DNA from: Brumimicrobium sp964346075
GTDB taxonomy: Bacteria > Bacteroidota > Bacteroidia > Flavobacteriales_D > Crocinitomicaceae
Direction of reading: 5' to 3'
NCBI GenBank assembly: GCA_964346075.1
Contig: CAYFTH010000079.1
Coordinates: 1 to 15,092 of the forward strand
Length of the DNA stretch: 15,092 nt
This document shows positions 1 through 7,579 of the stretch, piece by piece. The translations under genes were made by a program, and so were the position numbers. The notes beneath the pieces were generated by a model, which was not told the origin of the DNA, ran no database searches, and worked only from the letters and a program-made list of their open reading frames with translations. The first letter of the stretch is position 1. Every line of letters begins with the position of its first letter.

Positions 1-1067
1 TGCTTGAACTCTTTGATGCGATCAAAGTTGGCATCGGCGTCCTTTCCATAAAACAATCCGGGATTTGCATTGCCGTGATCCGTGGTTACGATGACCAATG
101 TTTCTTCGTCCTCTTGTGCAAAATCTATTGCTATCCTAACCGCTTCATCAAAAGCAATTTGATCATATATCAAGCCTCCAGCATCATTCGAGTGAGCCGC
201 CCAATCTACCTTCCCACCTTCAACCTGAAGCACAAAACCATCACTATTCTTTTTCATTTTTTCAATAGCAACTGCCGTCATTTCTGGAAGCGTTGGAATT
301 GTTTTTTGTAACTTTGGATCATCGATCTGATCAACTGCGTAGGGAAGAGCTGACTCGTTGAATACTCCTAATAGTGGTTTTTCAGTATCCAATAGACCTC
401 TAAGTTCTTCTTTGCTTTTGGCTACGGCAAACCCTGCTTCTTTAAAGGCTCCGTAAACATCTTGCTTATCGTCTCGCTCAATCGAGGAAAAATACTCATG
501 TCCACCGCCCATCATGACATCAAATTTCAGGTCGAGGTATTTTAGTGCAATACCAGGTTGATTCTTTCTGGATTTGTCATTCACACAGAATGATGCTGGT
601 GTAGCGTGAGTGATTGGAACAGTAGTCACACATCCTACTGATTTACCAAGCGCCTTGAACTTTTGCAAGATCGGGGTGTACTCTTCTCCATTCGAACCTA
701 CATTTAATGAGCCATTTGGAACTCTGTAACCGCCTCCCCAGGCAGAACCACCAGCAGCAGAATCAGTGACCATAGAACTGGCAGAAGCTGTATCCATCAT
801 TGATCGCTTAAACGTGCCATCCATAATGTTTTGAATCCAGTTAGTACGTCGGCCATTCATGCGTTGAGCAAAAAGATCAGCCATGTTTAACGTTCCAGAA
901 CTCATACCGTCAGACACAAGAAATATGATGTTCTTAGCCTCATCATTTTCTAATGCCCCGTAAAGTGCTTCTTGATTTGTGTTTTTATTCGAGGCAAATA
1001 GTAAAGGAGAAACAGCAACTCCTGCTGCTGTTAAAGAGCTATTTCTAAAAAAGTCGCGTCTCTTCAT
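1..1067 (-). CDS. Alkaline phosphatase, Tat-type signal, C-terminus beyond window
   Basis: Alkaline phosphatase of the PhoA superfamily, which releases phosphate from phosphomonoesters outside the cytoplasm. The frame is open from ATG at 1067 to the left edge (355 codons), so the C-terminal part, including the last zinc-ligand histidine, is off the window. Visible active-site elements, numbered from Met: Asp53 in VSDGM; the nucleophile Ser103 in TDSAAG; His154 in THATPA; Glu283, Asp288 and His292 in the stretch QVEGGKVDWAAH; Asp330-His331 in TTDHGN. Order and spacing match the E. coli enzyme (51, 102, 153, 322, 327, 331, 369, 370). His154 replaces the E. coli Asp153, as in many non-enteric enzymes. 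The N-terminus MKRRDFFRNSS followed by a hydrophobic stretch resembles a twin-arginine signal. It is separated by 140 bp from the upstream permease gene on the same strand, so it probably has its own promoter. Family assignment is firm; physiological substrate is unknown. Confidence 0.95.
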   Translation of the reverse strand, partial: MKRRDFFRNSSLTAAGVAVSPLLFASNKNTNQEALYGALENDEAKNIIFLVSDGMSSGTLNMADLFAQRMNGRRTNWIQNIMDGTFKRSMMDTASASSMVTDSAAGGSAWGGGYRVPNGSLNVGSNGEEYTPILQKFKALGKSVGCVTTVPITHATPASFCVNDKSRKNQPGIALKYLDLKFDVMMGGGHEYFSSIERDDKQDVYGAFKEAGFAVAKSKEELRGLLDTEKPLLGVFNESALPYAVDQIDDPKLQKTIPTLPEMTAVAIEKMKKNSDGFVLQVEGGKVDWAAHSNDAGGLIYDQIAFDEAVRIAIDFAQEDEETLVIVTTDHGNANPGLFYGKDADANFDRIKEFK

Positions 1068-1082
1068 AATCAATGCTTTTAG

Positions 1083-1090
1083 CAAATATA
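1083..1090 (-). promoter_or_regulatory. Candidate -7 box for the alkaline phosphatase gene
   Basis: Read on the minus strand this is TATATTTG, a full match to the Bacteroidota -7 consensus TAnnTTTG, 15 bases upstream of the ATG. I see no TTG at the usual 17-23 base distance upstream, so the -33 part is missing or weak. No Pho-box-like repeat is evident to me. Confidence 0.35.
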
Positions 1091-1207
1091 AGGTTCTGTC
1101 AAAAAACCCGTGTTAATGAATCGTGAAATTGTGAGCTCTGTTTGGGAGTGTTCAAAAAACTGTGTCACTCGAAATTTTAAAAAAATTTAAATTCCTCACT
1201 AAACAGA

Positions 1208-2149
1208 TTACAGCTTGTCTCCTCGTGCCTTCCGTTTGCGTTGAATATAAGAAGAGCGTGAGATGAGGTATACGCCCAAGAAGATCATTAACATGTACAT
1301 CACTTTTTCAAGGGTGATTGCTCCCACGTAATCTGCCGTCCATCCAAAGTAGGTGAAAATAACCGTAAAAACCATGACCAGCATCGGTTGTGTGTAAATA
1401 TAACTACCACTGACACTGGGAGAAACATGTTTGAGCGCAAAAACATTGAGCAGGTAGGTAAAGAACGTTGCTCCAAACACAACAAATGCTATTTTCCACC
1501 AAATAACCGCTGGAAAAACACTAAACTCAGCCGCAGCTATATCCGACCAAACCTTTGGGTAACAAGAAATAAAGACTATACCGAATAAGAAATTATAGGT
1601 AATTACGGTAATTGGCCTGTATTTATTCATTAATGGTTTAGCGATAATTAGGTAAATACTGAAAGAGAGGGCGTTGATAAAAATGAACAGATCACCGAGG
1701 GGAGAGTCAAAACCGGGCTGTTTACCGAGTGTTGTCAAGGCAATGGCACCAACAGCTCCTATAAAAACACCTATGGCCTTCAATAATGTAATTTTTTCCT
1801 TCCGGATAAAATAGGAAAGGATAACGACTAAAATAGGTGCCGAAGTCATAATAATTCCTACGTTGATGGGGGAAGTTATTTCAAGACCATTAAAAAAAAA
1901 CAACTGATTAACAGCCACACCAAAAAAACCCGTTATCGCCAGTCGGGGAAGGTCCCGAACAGCTACTTTTTCTCTGATAAACAGTAAGAAAATTGTGATA
2001 AAAAGTACCGTTGTGGTGATTGCTCTTAAAAAGATAAAGGCGTTTGGTCCCAAATGCTCAGGCATGACTCCTTTTGCCAACAAGTGATTGGCACCGTAAA
2101 GCATATTCAGGGTAAAAAGCGCGCAATGCGCGAGCACCGTTTTACTCAT
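1208..2149 (-). CDS. EamA/DMT-superfamily permease
   Basis: A 313-residue drug/metabolite-transporter family membrane protein with two EamA halves and about ten hydrophobic helices. The first half carries the typical YGANHLLAKG...FIFLRA start and the loop GVAVNQLFFFNGLEITSP; the second half has GSYIYTQPMLVMVFTVIF. The C-terminus is basic (IQRKRKARGDKL), consistent with a cytoplasmic end. I chose ATG at 2149. The frame stays open upstream to a TTG at 2260, but those extra 37 codons lie inside the preceding ArsC-like gene and look soluble and non-homologous. With this start the two genes overlap by 8 bases (ATGAGTAA), which suggests translational coupling. It is the last gene of the fbp unit. 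The substrate (metabolite or amino-acid exporter are common in the family) cannot be told from sequence. Confidence 0.9.
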   Translation of the reverse strand: MSKTVLAHCALFTLNMLYGANHLLAKGVMPEHLGPNAFIFLRAITTTVLFITIFLLFIREKVAVRDLPRLAITGFFGVAVNQLFFFNGLEITSPINVGIIMTSAPILVVILSYFIRKEKITLLKAIGVFIGAVGAIALTTLGKQPGFDSPLGDLFIFINALSFSIYLIIAKPLMNKYRPITVITYNFLFGIVFISCYPKVWSDIAAAEFSVFPAVIWWKIAFVVFGATFFTYLLNVFALKHVSPSVSGSYIYTQPMLVMVFTVIFTYFGWTADYVGAITLEKVMYMLMIFLGVYLISRSSYIQRKRKARGDKL

Positions 2150-2504
2150 AAATTGACTGATAAGCCGCTTTTGCCGCAGCAACTGTTTTTTTCGAGTTTC
2201 CGATGAATACCTGGTCGTCCAAAATGATGAATGGACGTTTGAGAAAAGTGTATTCTTCAAGCAAGTACTTTTTGTAATCCTCTTCAGTCAAGTTCTTTTC
2301 GTTTAGCCCCATGGATCGGTACTTCATGGCGCGTTTACTGAACAGTTGTTCATACGAACCCACTTTCTCCTTCAGGAAGTCCAGCGTGGGTTCATCGATG
2401 TTTTGCTTTTTTATGTCTTGAAACTCCACGTCGTCTCCCAGTCCGAGCTCTTTAATAATCCGCTGATTGGTCGTACAACTTGAAAGATGAAATATTTTTC
2501 GCAT
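2142..2504 (-). CDS. ArsC/Spx-family thioredoxin-fold protein
   Basis: A 120-residue protein of the ArsC/Spx/YffB family, of usual family length. Near the N-terminus the stretch HLSSCTTNQRI places His6 and Cys10 in an H-x3-C arrangement, the same spacing as His8 and Cys12 in the E. coli plasmid R773 arsenate reductase (HNPAC), so Cys10 is the likely catalytic or redox cysteine. There is no second cysteine three residues on, so it lacks the CxxC switch of Bacillus Spx. The central SKRAMKYR and the later FLKRPFIILDD match the arginine-bearing regions of ArsC, the latter being the family's RP(I/F) motif. It lies 12 bases downstream of fbp and overlaps the permease gene by 8 bases. No arsR, arsB or acr3 gene is nearby, so real arsenate reduction is not implied; glutaredoxin-linked reductase or Spx-like regulator are both possible. 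Confidence 0.85.
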   Translation of the reverse strand: MRKIFHLSSCTTNQRIIKELGLGDDVEFQDIKKQNIDEPTLDFLKEKVGSYEQLFSKRAMKYRSMGLNEKNLTEEDYKKYLLEEYTFLKRPFIILDDQVFIGNSKKTVAAAKAAYQSIYE

Positions 2505-2516
2505 TGAAATATAGTT

Positions 2517-3533
2517 TTAAACCGTCGTTTTTTTCTCTTTAAGACAACTCATTGATTTCTCTACCATTTCCGATGAACCGACAAAATATCCACAACGCTG
2601 GTGCAGTTTTTCGGGCTGGATTTCCATGGTGCGCTGATGACCGTCTGTTGCTATACCACCGGCTTGTTCGGCTATAAAGGCCAGCGGGTTGCACTCGTAC
2701 AATAATCGCAGACGCCCTTCTTTCCAATTGGTAGTCGTCGGGTAAATATAAATACCGCCTTTGAGCAAGTTGCGATGAAAATCAGCTACGAGCGAACCAA
2801 TATAGCGACCTGAGTACGGACGGTTGGTTGATGGATCATTTTCACGACAAAACTGAACGTAATCTTTCAGTCCCGGGTCACAACGGTCGAGGTTTCCTTC
2901 GTTCATGGAATATGTTTTTCCCGTTTTGGGCATTTGAATGTCGGGATGCGACAAACAAAACTCACCGATGGAAGGGTCTAACGTAAAACCATTCACTCCC
3001 TTGCCCGTCGTGTAAACCAACATAGCAGACGAGCCGTAGAGCACGTATCCCGCAGCAACTTGTTCGGTTCCTTTCTGGAGCATGTCTTCCTTGGTTGCGA
3101 GTGAACCGACTTCCGATTTTCTGCGGTAAATGGAAAAAATCGTACCGATCGAGACGTTTACATCAATATTTGAAGAACCGTCCAAAGGATCAAAAAGTAC
3201 GACGTATTTCCCGTTTTTAGCTTCTTCAGAGTCAAATGCCACAAAATCATCATTTTCTTCAGAGGCAATACCACAGACTTCGCCACCCGACTCAAATGCG
3301 TTAATAAAAGCGTCATCGGCGATAACGTCTAATTTTTGCTGTTCTTCGCCTTGAACATTGGTTTCGCCTTTAGCTCCGAGAATATCTACCAGACCTGCTC
3401 GATTGACATCGCGATTCACAATTTTAGAAGCGATTGATATGTCTGTCAATAAGTTGGTTAACTCTCCCGTAGCATAAGGGAAATCCTTTTGCCGCTGCAT
3501 GATGAATTCATTGAGCGTGGTAATTTTTGCCAT
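2517..3533 (-). CDS. fbp: Class I fructose-1,6-bisphosphatase
   Basis: Hydrolyses fructose 1,6-bisphosphate to fructose 6-phosphate in the cytoplasm, the committed step of gluconeogenesis. The 338-residue length is standard for class I enzymes. Metal and catalytic residues are visible: Glu92-Glu93 in ASEEND, Asp115 and Asp118 within FDPLDGSSNID (the family signature), and Glu280 in RLRLLYECNP, followed by EQAGG at 289-293. The region YSGRYIGSLVADFHR (240-254) matches the substrate phosphate-binding segment. Nothing is truncated. It is the first gene of a minus-strand unit with the ArsC-like gene (12-bp gap) and the EamA permease. A palindrome at 3550-3567 just ahead of the start may be an operator. 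Fructose bisphosphatases of this class are often inhibited by AMP; I cannot tell this from the sequence here. Confidence 0.97.
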   Translation of the reverse strand: MAKITTLNEFIMQRQKDFPYATGELTNLLTDISIASKIVNRDVNRAGLVDILGAKGETNVQGEEQQKLDVIADDAFINAFESGGEVCGIASEENDDFVAFDSEEAKNGKYVVLFDPLDGSSNIDVNVSIGTIFSIYRRKSEVGSLATKEDMLQKGTEQVAAGYVLYGSSAMLVYTTGKGVNGFTLDPSIGEFCLSHPDIQMPKTGKTYSMNEGNLDRCDPGLKDYVQFCRENDPSTNRPYSGRYIGSLVADFHRNLLKGGIYIYPTTTNWKEGRLRLLYECNPLAFIAEQAGGIATDGHQRTMEIQPEKLHQRCGYFVGSSEMVEKSMSCLKEKKTTV

Positions 3534-3549
3534 GTCTACAACATTTTTT

Positions 3550-3567
3550 ACAAATATCGCGATTTGT
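3550..3567. promoter_or_regulatory. Palindrome ACAAAT-N6-ATTTGT upstream of fbp, candidate operator
   Basis: Two perfect 6-base inverted arms separated by six bases, centred about 25 bases upstream of the fbp ATG. The arm spacing (N6) is the same as in E. coli CRP sites, though the arm sequence differs. The element also contains GATATTTG on the minus strand, one mismatch from TAnnTTTG, so a bound protein would cover the likely fbp promoter. A Crp/Fnr-family gene starts 212 bp away in the opposite direction. This is inference from symmetry and position only. Confidence 0.3.
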
Positions 3568-3766
3568 TACGACATGCCCGTCAAGGAAACTAATTTATGT
3601 AAGGGGAAAATATAAAAGCAGAAGTCGTCGTTTCTTTCAAAAGCAAATTAAAATCAAAAGCTCTTGAAATGACAATATAAAAACAGCACAGGCAAGGACA
3701 ATAAAGAAGCATTAAAATTCGTGATAGAAAACCACAAAATGAAAGGAAAAGTGTATAAAAATAGAT

Positions 3767-3774
3767 TATTTTTG
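3767..3774 (+). promoter_or_regulatory. Candidate -7 box ahead of the Crp/Fnr-type gene
   Basis: TATTTTTG matches TAnnTTTG and ends only four bases before the ATG at 3779. If used, transcription would begin at or next to the start codon and the mRNA would be leaderless or nearly so. There is no clear TTG at the expected upstream distance, and the area is AT-rich, so a chance match is quite possible. Confidence 0.22.
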
Positions 3775-3778
3775 AAGT

Positions 3779-4429
3779 ATGAAAGCATTGGATAAATTCA
3801 GAGTCATTTTTGAACCAAAGTTGTTGGAAGAGTTTGAAGAGAAAGCAACGGAGGTCTATGTCAAAGCAGGTGATACTATTTTAGATTATGGTCAGATCGT
3901 CAGAAGTATGCCGATTATTGCTTCAGGGTCAGTAAAAGTATCGCGCCGCGATGAAGATGGCAAGGAAATACTCCTGTATTATGTGAATGCTCAGGAGAGT
4001 TGCGCAATGACTTTTACTTGCTGTATGGAACAGTTTCCAAGTGAAATCAAAGCTGTGGCAGAAGACGATGTGGAAATGCTCACCGTACCCATCACCGTTA
4101 TGGACCAATGGTTGCAAAAATATACGACGTGGAAAAGTTTTGTAATGGGAACGATTCGCAACCGATTTAACGAAATGTTGCATACAATTGATCAAATCGC
4201 CTTTCAGAAGCTGGATGAACGACTCAACTATTACTTGCAGCAAAAAGTAAAACATACGGGATCGCGATTATTAAACCTTTCACATGAACAAATAGCAACT
4301 GATTTAGCGACATCACGTGTCGTTATTTCGCGTTTGTTGAAAAAAATGGAAAATGACGAATTGTTGTTGCTGTATAGAAATCAAATCAAATTGCTGAGTG
4401 CTTTTGAACTAGAAGAAACACCTTCATAA
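3779..4429 (+). CDS. Crp/Fnr-family transcriptional regulator
   Basis: A 216-residue DNA-binding regulator. Residues about 20-120 form a cyclic-nucleotide-binding-type beta barrel (VKAGDTILDYGQI, ASGSVKVSRRDEDGKEILLYY), and residues 166-197 form the winged helix-turn-helix with the recognition part ATSRVVISRLLKKME. The usual cAMP phosphate-binding cassette (GE...RxA) is not seen; its place is taken by a stretch with Cys75, Cys81 and Cys82 followed by SEI and the acidic AEDD. This pattern is familiar from Bacteroidota members of the family, and suggests a ligand other than cAMP or a redox signal, though that is inference. A long helix at about 128-158 would be the dimerization helix. The stop is two bases before the ABC ATPase start, so the regulator and transporter are very probably co-transcribed and the regulator may control the unit. 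Confidence 0.93.
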   Translation: MKALDKFRVIFEPKLLEEFEEKATEVYVKAGDTILDYGQIVRSMPIIASGSVKVSRRDEDGKEILLYYVNAQESCAMTFTCCMEQFPSEIKAVAEDDVEMLTVPITVMDQWLQKYTTWKSFVMGTIRNRFNEMLHTIDQIAFQKLDERLNYYLQQKVKHTGSRLLNLSHEQIATDLATSRVVISRLLKKMENDELLLLYRNQIKLLSAFELEETPS

Positions 4430-4431
4430 AA

Positions 4432-5361
4432 ATGTTAGAAGTAAACGAAGTTTCGAAAAACTTTCAACGACAGCAGGTCTTGAACGATATTTCGTTTAGC
4501 GCCCGCGAAGGTGAGATATTGGGATTACTCGGTCCAAATGGTGCTGGTAAAACCACGCTGATGCGCATTATTAATCAGATTGTGACACCCTCGCGAGGAC
4601 ATATTTCGTTTGGTAAAGAATTACTGAGCGAAAAACACATACCGAAAATTGGTTACTTACCTGAAGAAAGAGGGCTATATAAAACGATGGCTGTACAAGA
4701 GCACCTTGTTTTTTTGGGACGCCTCCGGGGGTTGAACCAGAAAGCTGCTATTCAACAAACGCAACACTGGCTTGAAAAGCTGGATATTCTATCGTGGAAG
4801 CATAAAAGAATTGAAGAGCTGTCAAAAGGAATGGCTCAGAAGGTCCAGTTCATTGCTGCAGTACTTCATGAACCTGATTTATTAATTTTAGACGAACCGT
4901 TTAGCGGTTTTGATCCTGTCAACCTTAGGGTGATGCGTCAGGAAATCGAACAGTTTAAAAGTGAAGGGAAAGCAATCATTATCACGACGCACAACATGAA
5001 TAGTGTAGAAGAATTGTGTGATCGCGTTTTGTTGATCAATAAAGGCGAAAAAGTACTGGAAGGAAATATTCCAGAACTTCAGCAGGCACAAACGGAGCTG
5101 CTTTTTAAAGTTACTTTTCAAGGAAATATGTTAAGTTTTGCCAATGCGCTGTGGGTCGGTTTTGAAATCAAAGAAAAAAAAGAAGTTTCAGAGGGAATCT
5201 ATGAGGTCACTTTACAAATGCGCCACGACAATGATATCAATAATTTACTCCAAACAATCATGAATGTTGTGAAGATTATAGAAGTAACGACGGTTAAACC
5301 TAGTATGGAAGCCATATTCACAGCGCATGTAGAACCCCAAAAAGAGGAGCGACGTGAGTAA
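4432..5361 (+). CDS. ABC-2-type transporter ATP-binding protein
   Basis: Cytoplasmic ATPase of an exporter of the NatA/YhaQ type, 309 residues. Walker A is GPNGAGKT at 34-41; the Q-loop region reads GYLPEERGLY (74-83); the signature motif is LSKGM at 130-134, a variant of LSGGQ that is common in this subfamily; Walker B is LLILDEP at 150-156 with the D-loop at SGFDP; the switch histidine is His187. After about residue 215 comes a C-terminal domain like DUF4162, ending in a stretch around PSMEAIFTAHV, as in other NatA-like proteins. It starts two bases after the regulator gene and overlaps the permease gene by eight bases, so the three are coupled. Related systems export sodium, peptides or drugs; the cargo here cannot be read from the sequence. 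Confidence 0.95.
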   Translation: MLEVNEVSKNFQRQQVLNDISFSAREGEILGLLGPNGAGKTTLMRIINQIVTPSRGHISFGKELLSEKHIPKIGYLPEERGLYKTMAVQEHLVFLGRLRGLNQKAAIQQTQHWLEKLDILSWKHKRIEELSKGMAQKVQFIAAVLHEPDLLILDEPFSGFDPVNLRVMRQEIEQFKSEGKAIIITTHNMNSVEELCDRVLLINKGEKVLEGNIPELQQAQTELLFKVTFQGNMLSFANALWVGFEIKEKKEVSEGIYEVTLQMRHDNDINNLLQTIMNVVKIIEVTTVKPSMEAIFTAHVEPQKEERRE

Positions 5362-6667
5362 AACTGCGATTATAACATTTAGGGAACTGAAAGAACGTTT
5401 ATCATCGCGCTCGTTTATAGGAATGACCGTTTTTGGACCATTAGTGGTGCTGGCTGTCATCTACTTGTTCTTATCCATGACGGCAACGGAAAAAGCGACC
5501 TGGAACGTCTTGATCATGGATAAAAATGAACTGTTTGAGAATAAGCTGCAACCGAAAGAAGATCCTTTGTTCGCTGTAGATTTTATTAATGCTTTTGTAG
5601 ATTATGATGAATTTGCTCAAAACCCACAGTTTGGAGACTATGATTTGAGTGTATGGATCAATGAAAAAGTGGTATCAAATAAAAACGTTATTGTTTCCTA
5701 CCGGGAAAAACCGTCCGAAAACGTCCAGCGGAGGCTGCAGTACCTTGTTGAGCGAAGGTTGGAGGAAATAATGGTCCAGGAATTTACTGATTTAGAGCTG
5801 GAAGAATTCCGCGCTGTAAAACAGCCGCTTCAATTTACATTGAAAGATGCAAACGACCCTAAAAATAAAAAGACTACGCAAAATGGTTGGGTAGGCTTTT
5901 CTTTTGGAGGGCTGATTGTGTTGTTTTTACTAACGTTTGGAATGACAATTTTACGCGGTGTTGCACGAGAGAAATCCAATCGAATTGTGGAGTTATTAAT
6001 CGCAAGCGTAAACCCACGACAACTTTTGACTGGAAAAGTTTTCGGAATTGGTATCGCCGCAATTATTCAGTTTACAATCTGGGCCTTCATTATCGCTGCA
6101 GGGCTCTGGGTAATGAGAACAACACTTTTTCCAGACCTTAGTGATGCCTCTTTAGTCGCTGATGCGGCAAGCCAGGGAGTGAGCCAGGTAGACCTCTATG
6201 CGAATCAAAGCCCTTTTGTTGAACTCCTTTTCGATCAGATTCAATACACGAATATGATTGTGTTTTTCGTATTGTTTTTTCTTGGAGGCTACCTTTTTTA
6301 CGGCGCCTTCTTTGCCATGATCGGTGCGAGTGTTGGATCTGAATCTGACGGGCAGCAATTTGTTATCCCCATGGTTTTCCTTTTGTTGTTCGCTTTAGCC
6401 AGTGGTTATTATGCGGTGTTGTTTCCAGAAAGTACAGCGGTTGAAATACTCAGTTTTGTACCATTCACCTCTCCTGTGGTATTGATGGTTGACTTGGCAT
6501 ATGGTTTTGGTGAAGGCGAATCCTGGAGGCTTTATTTTTCTTTATTTTTACTTCTATTGTCGGCGCTGGGAGTTTTTGCTCTCGCTGCCCGGATTTATAA
6601 AAACGGGTTACTCCATTTTGGGCACCGTTTGCGTCTTGGACAAATTATGAGGTGGTTAAAAAATTAA
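5354..6667 (+). CDS. ABC-2-type transporter permease (NatB/YhaP-like)
   Basis: A 437-residue inner-membrane permease that should pair with the preceding ATPase. Helix 1 is at about 22-42. An extracytoplasmic domain at about 43-178, rich in charged residues, follows. Then come helices at about 180-200, 229-253, 300-325, 337-357 and 392-412. The stretch REKSNRIVELLIASVNPRQ and the following LLTGKVFG (205-231) match the conserved cytoplasmic coupling segment of ABC-2 permeases. The start is GTG at 5354, inside the end of the ATPase gene (overlap GTGAGTAA); an AGGAG lies four bases ahead of it, but many Bacteroidota do not rely on such sites. The loop at 254-296 carries a second external stretch (DASLVADAASQG...). 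Ppx/GppA starts one base after its stop. Substrate unknown; sodium or drug efflux are family precedents. Confidence 0.93.
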   Translation: MSKTAIITFRELKERLSSRSFIGMTVFGPLVVLAVIYLFLSMTATEKATWNVLIMDKNELFENKLQPKEDPLFAVDFINAFVDYDEFAQNPQFGDYDLSVWINEKVVSNKNVIVSYREKPSENVQRRLQYLVERRLEEIMVQEFTDLELEEFRAVKQPLQFTLKDANDPKNKKTTQNGWVGFSFGGLIVLFLLTFGMTILRGVAREKSNRIVELLIASVNPRQLLTGKVFGIGIAAIIQFTIWAFIIAAGLWVMRTTLFPDLSDASLVADAASQGVSQVDLYANQSPFVELLFDQIQYTNMIVFFVLFFLGGYLFYGAFFAMIGASVGSESDGQQFVIPMVFLLLFALASGYYAVLFPESTAVEILSFVPFTSPVVLMVDLAYGFGEGESWRLYFSLFLLLLSALGVFALAARIYKNGLLHFGHRLRLGQIMRWLKN

Positions 6668-6668
6668 T

Positions 6669-7574
6669 ATGCGCACTGCTGTACTTGACCTGGGCACTAA
6701 TACGTTTGATTTAATTATTGTTGAGCATGATCAAACAAGAGATTGCTTTAAAGTGCTCTACACCGATAAGTCCTTTGTACACCTTGGTGAACGAGGAGAT
6801 ACAGCGAATCAGATAACGGCGGCGGCCAAAAAAAGAGCTTTTTTTGCCCTTGAACACTTTGTACAGGCATGTTTCGATTATCATGTCGATATCGATCATA
6901 TTCGTGCTTTTGGGACATCTGCTTTGCGAGATGCTGAAAATAGCGCTGAAATAAAAGCGGAGTTTAAGCAAAAATTAGGCATAGATATCATGATCATTCG
7001 AGGAGATGAAGAAGCGCAGTGGATTTATGAAGGAATCAAAGGGATCTACTCGTTTCAACAAAAGTCTTGTATCATGGATATTGGGGGCGGAAGCACTGAA
7101 TTTATTTTCGCGGATCAACGGGGCGTAAGTCATAAAGAAAGTTTAGATATTGGAGTCTCGAGAATTTTGCAATTGTTTGATGCACCAGGAAAACTAAGCA
7201 AAAACCAGCAGGAACAAATGATCCAGTTTATGGAGCAGGCATCGCCTCAAGTTTTCGAAAGTCGCCAAACAAGGGTGCTTATCGGTGCTGCTGGTAGCTT
7301 TGAAACTTATTACCAATTGATCACAAAATCAGCTACTTATGATGCGTTTAATATCCACGAAATGCCGATTGAATCGTTAAGAAAGACTTTAGATCAGTTA
7401 ATTACAAGCAGTTTTGAAGAGCGTTGCGATAATTTTTGGATTCCCAATTACAGAAGAAAAATGATACACATTGCAGCACTGCAGACCAAGTGGGTCCTTG
7501 AATGTCTAAATATTCAGCAGTGTTACTTTTCACCAGCAGCATTAAAAGAGGGTGTTTTATTTACCCAAAAATAG
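6669..7574 (+). CDS. Ppx/GppA-family phosphatase, single-domain form
   Basis: A 301-residue member of the exopolyphosphatase / guanosine pentaphosphatase family with the actin-like ATPase fold. Nucleotide or phosphate loops are LDLGTNTFDLI (6-16) and MDIGGGSTEF (136-145). Glu115 (in GDEEAQWIYEG), Asp137 and Glu144 line up by spacing with Glu121, Asp143 and Glu150 of E. coli Ppx, the catalytic and metal-binding set. The protein stops after this core and lacks the C-terminal HD-like domain of the long (about 500-residue) enterobacterial forms, so it is a short type; polyphosphate, pppGpp or another phosphoanhydride could be the substrate. It begins one base after the permease stop and ends the four-gene unit. 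Its stop is 5 bp from the stop of convergent metG. Confidence 0.93.
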   Translation: MRTAVLDLGTNTFDLIIVEHDQTRDCFKVLYTDKSFVHLGERGDTANQITAAAKKRAFFALEHFVQACFDYHVDIDHIRAFGTSALRDAENSAEIKAEFKQKLGIDIMIIRGDEEAQWIYEGIKGIYSFQQKSCIMDIGGGSTEFIFADQRGVSHKESLDIGVSRILQLFDAPGKLSKNQQEQMIQFMEQASPQVFESRQTRVLIGAAGSFETYYQLITKSATYDAFNIHEMPIESLRKTLDQLITSSFEERCDNFWIPNYRRKMIHIAALQTKWVLECLNIQQCYFSPAALKEGVLFTQK

Positions 7575-7579
7575 AGGAG

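Noticed and set aside
2150..2260. TTG-initiated N-terminal extension of the EamA permease
   Set aside because: The 37 extra codons lie entirely inside the ArsC-like gene in another frame, have no membrane character, and the family-typical N-terminus begins at the ATG at 2149.
3929..4255. Antisense open frames within crp-like, metG, fbp and peptidase genes
   Set aside because: They run opposite strongly supported genes and show no family motifs.
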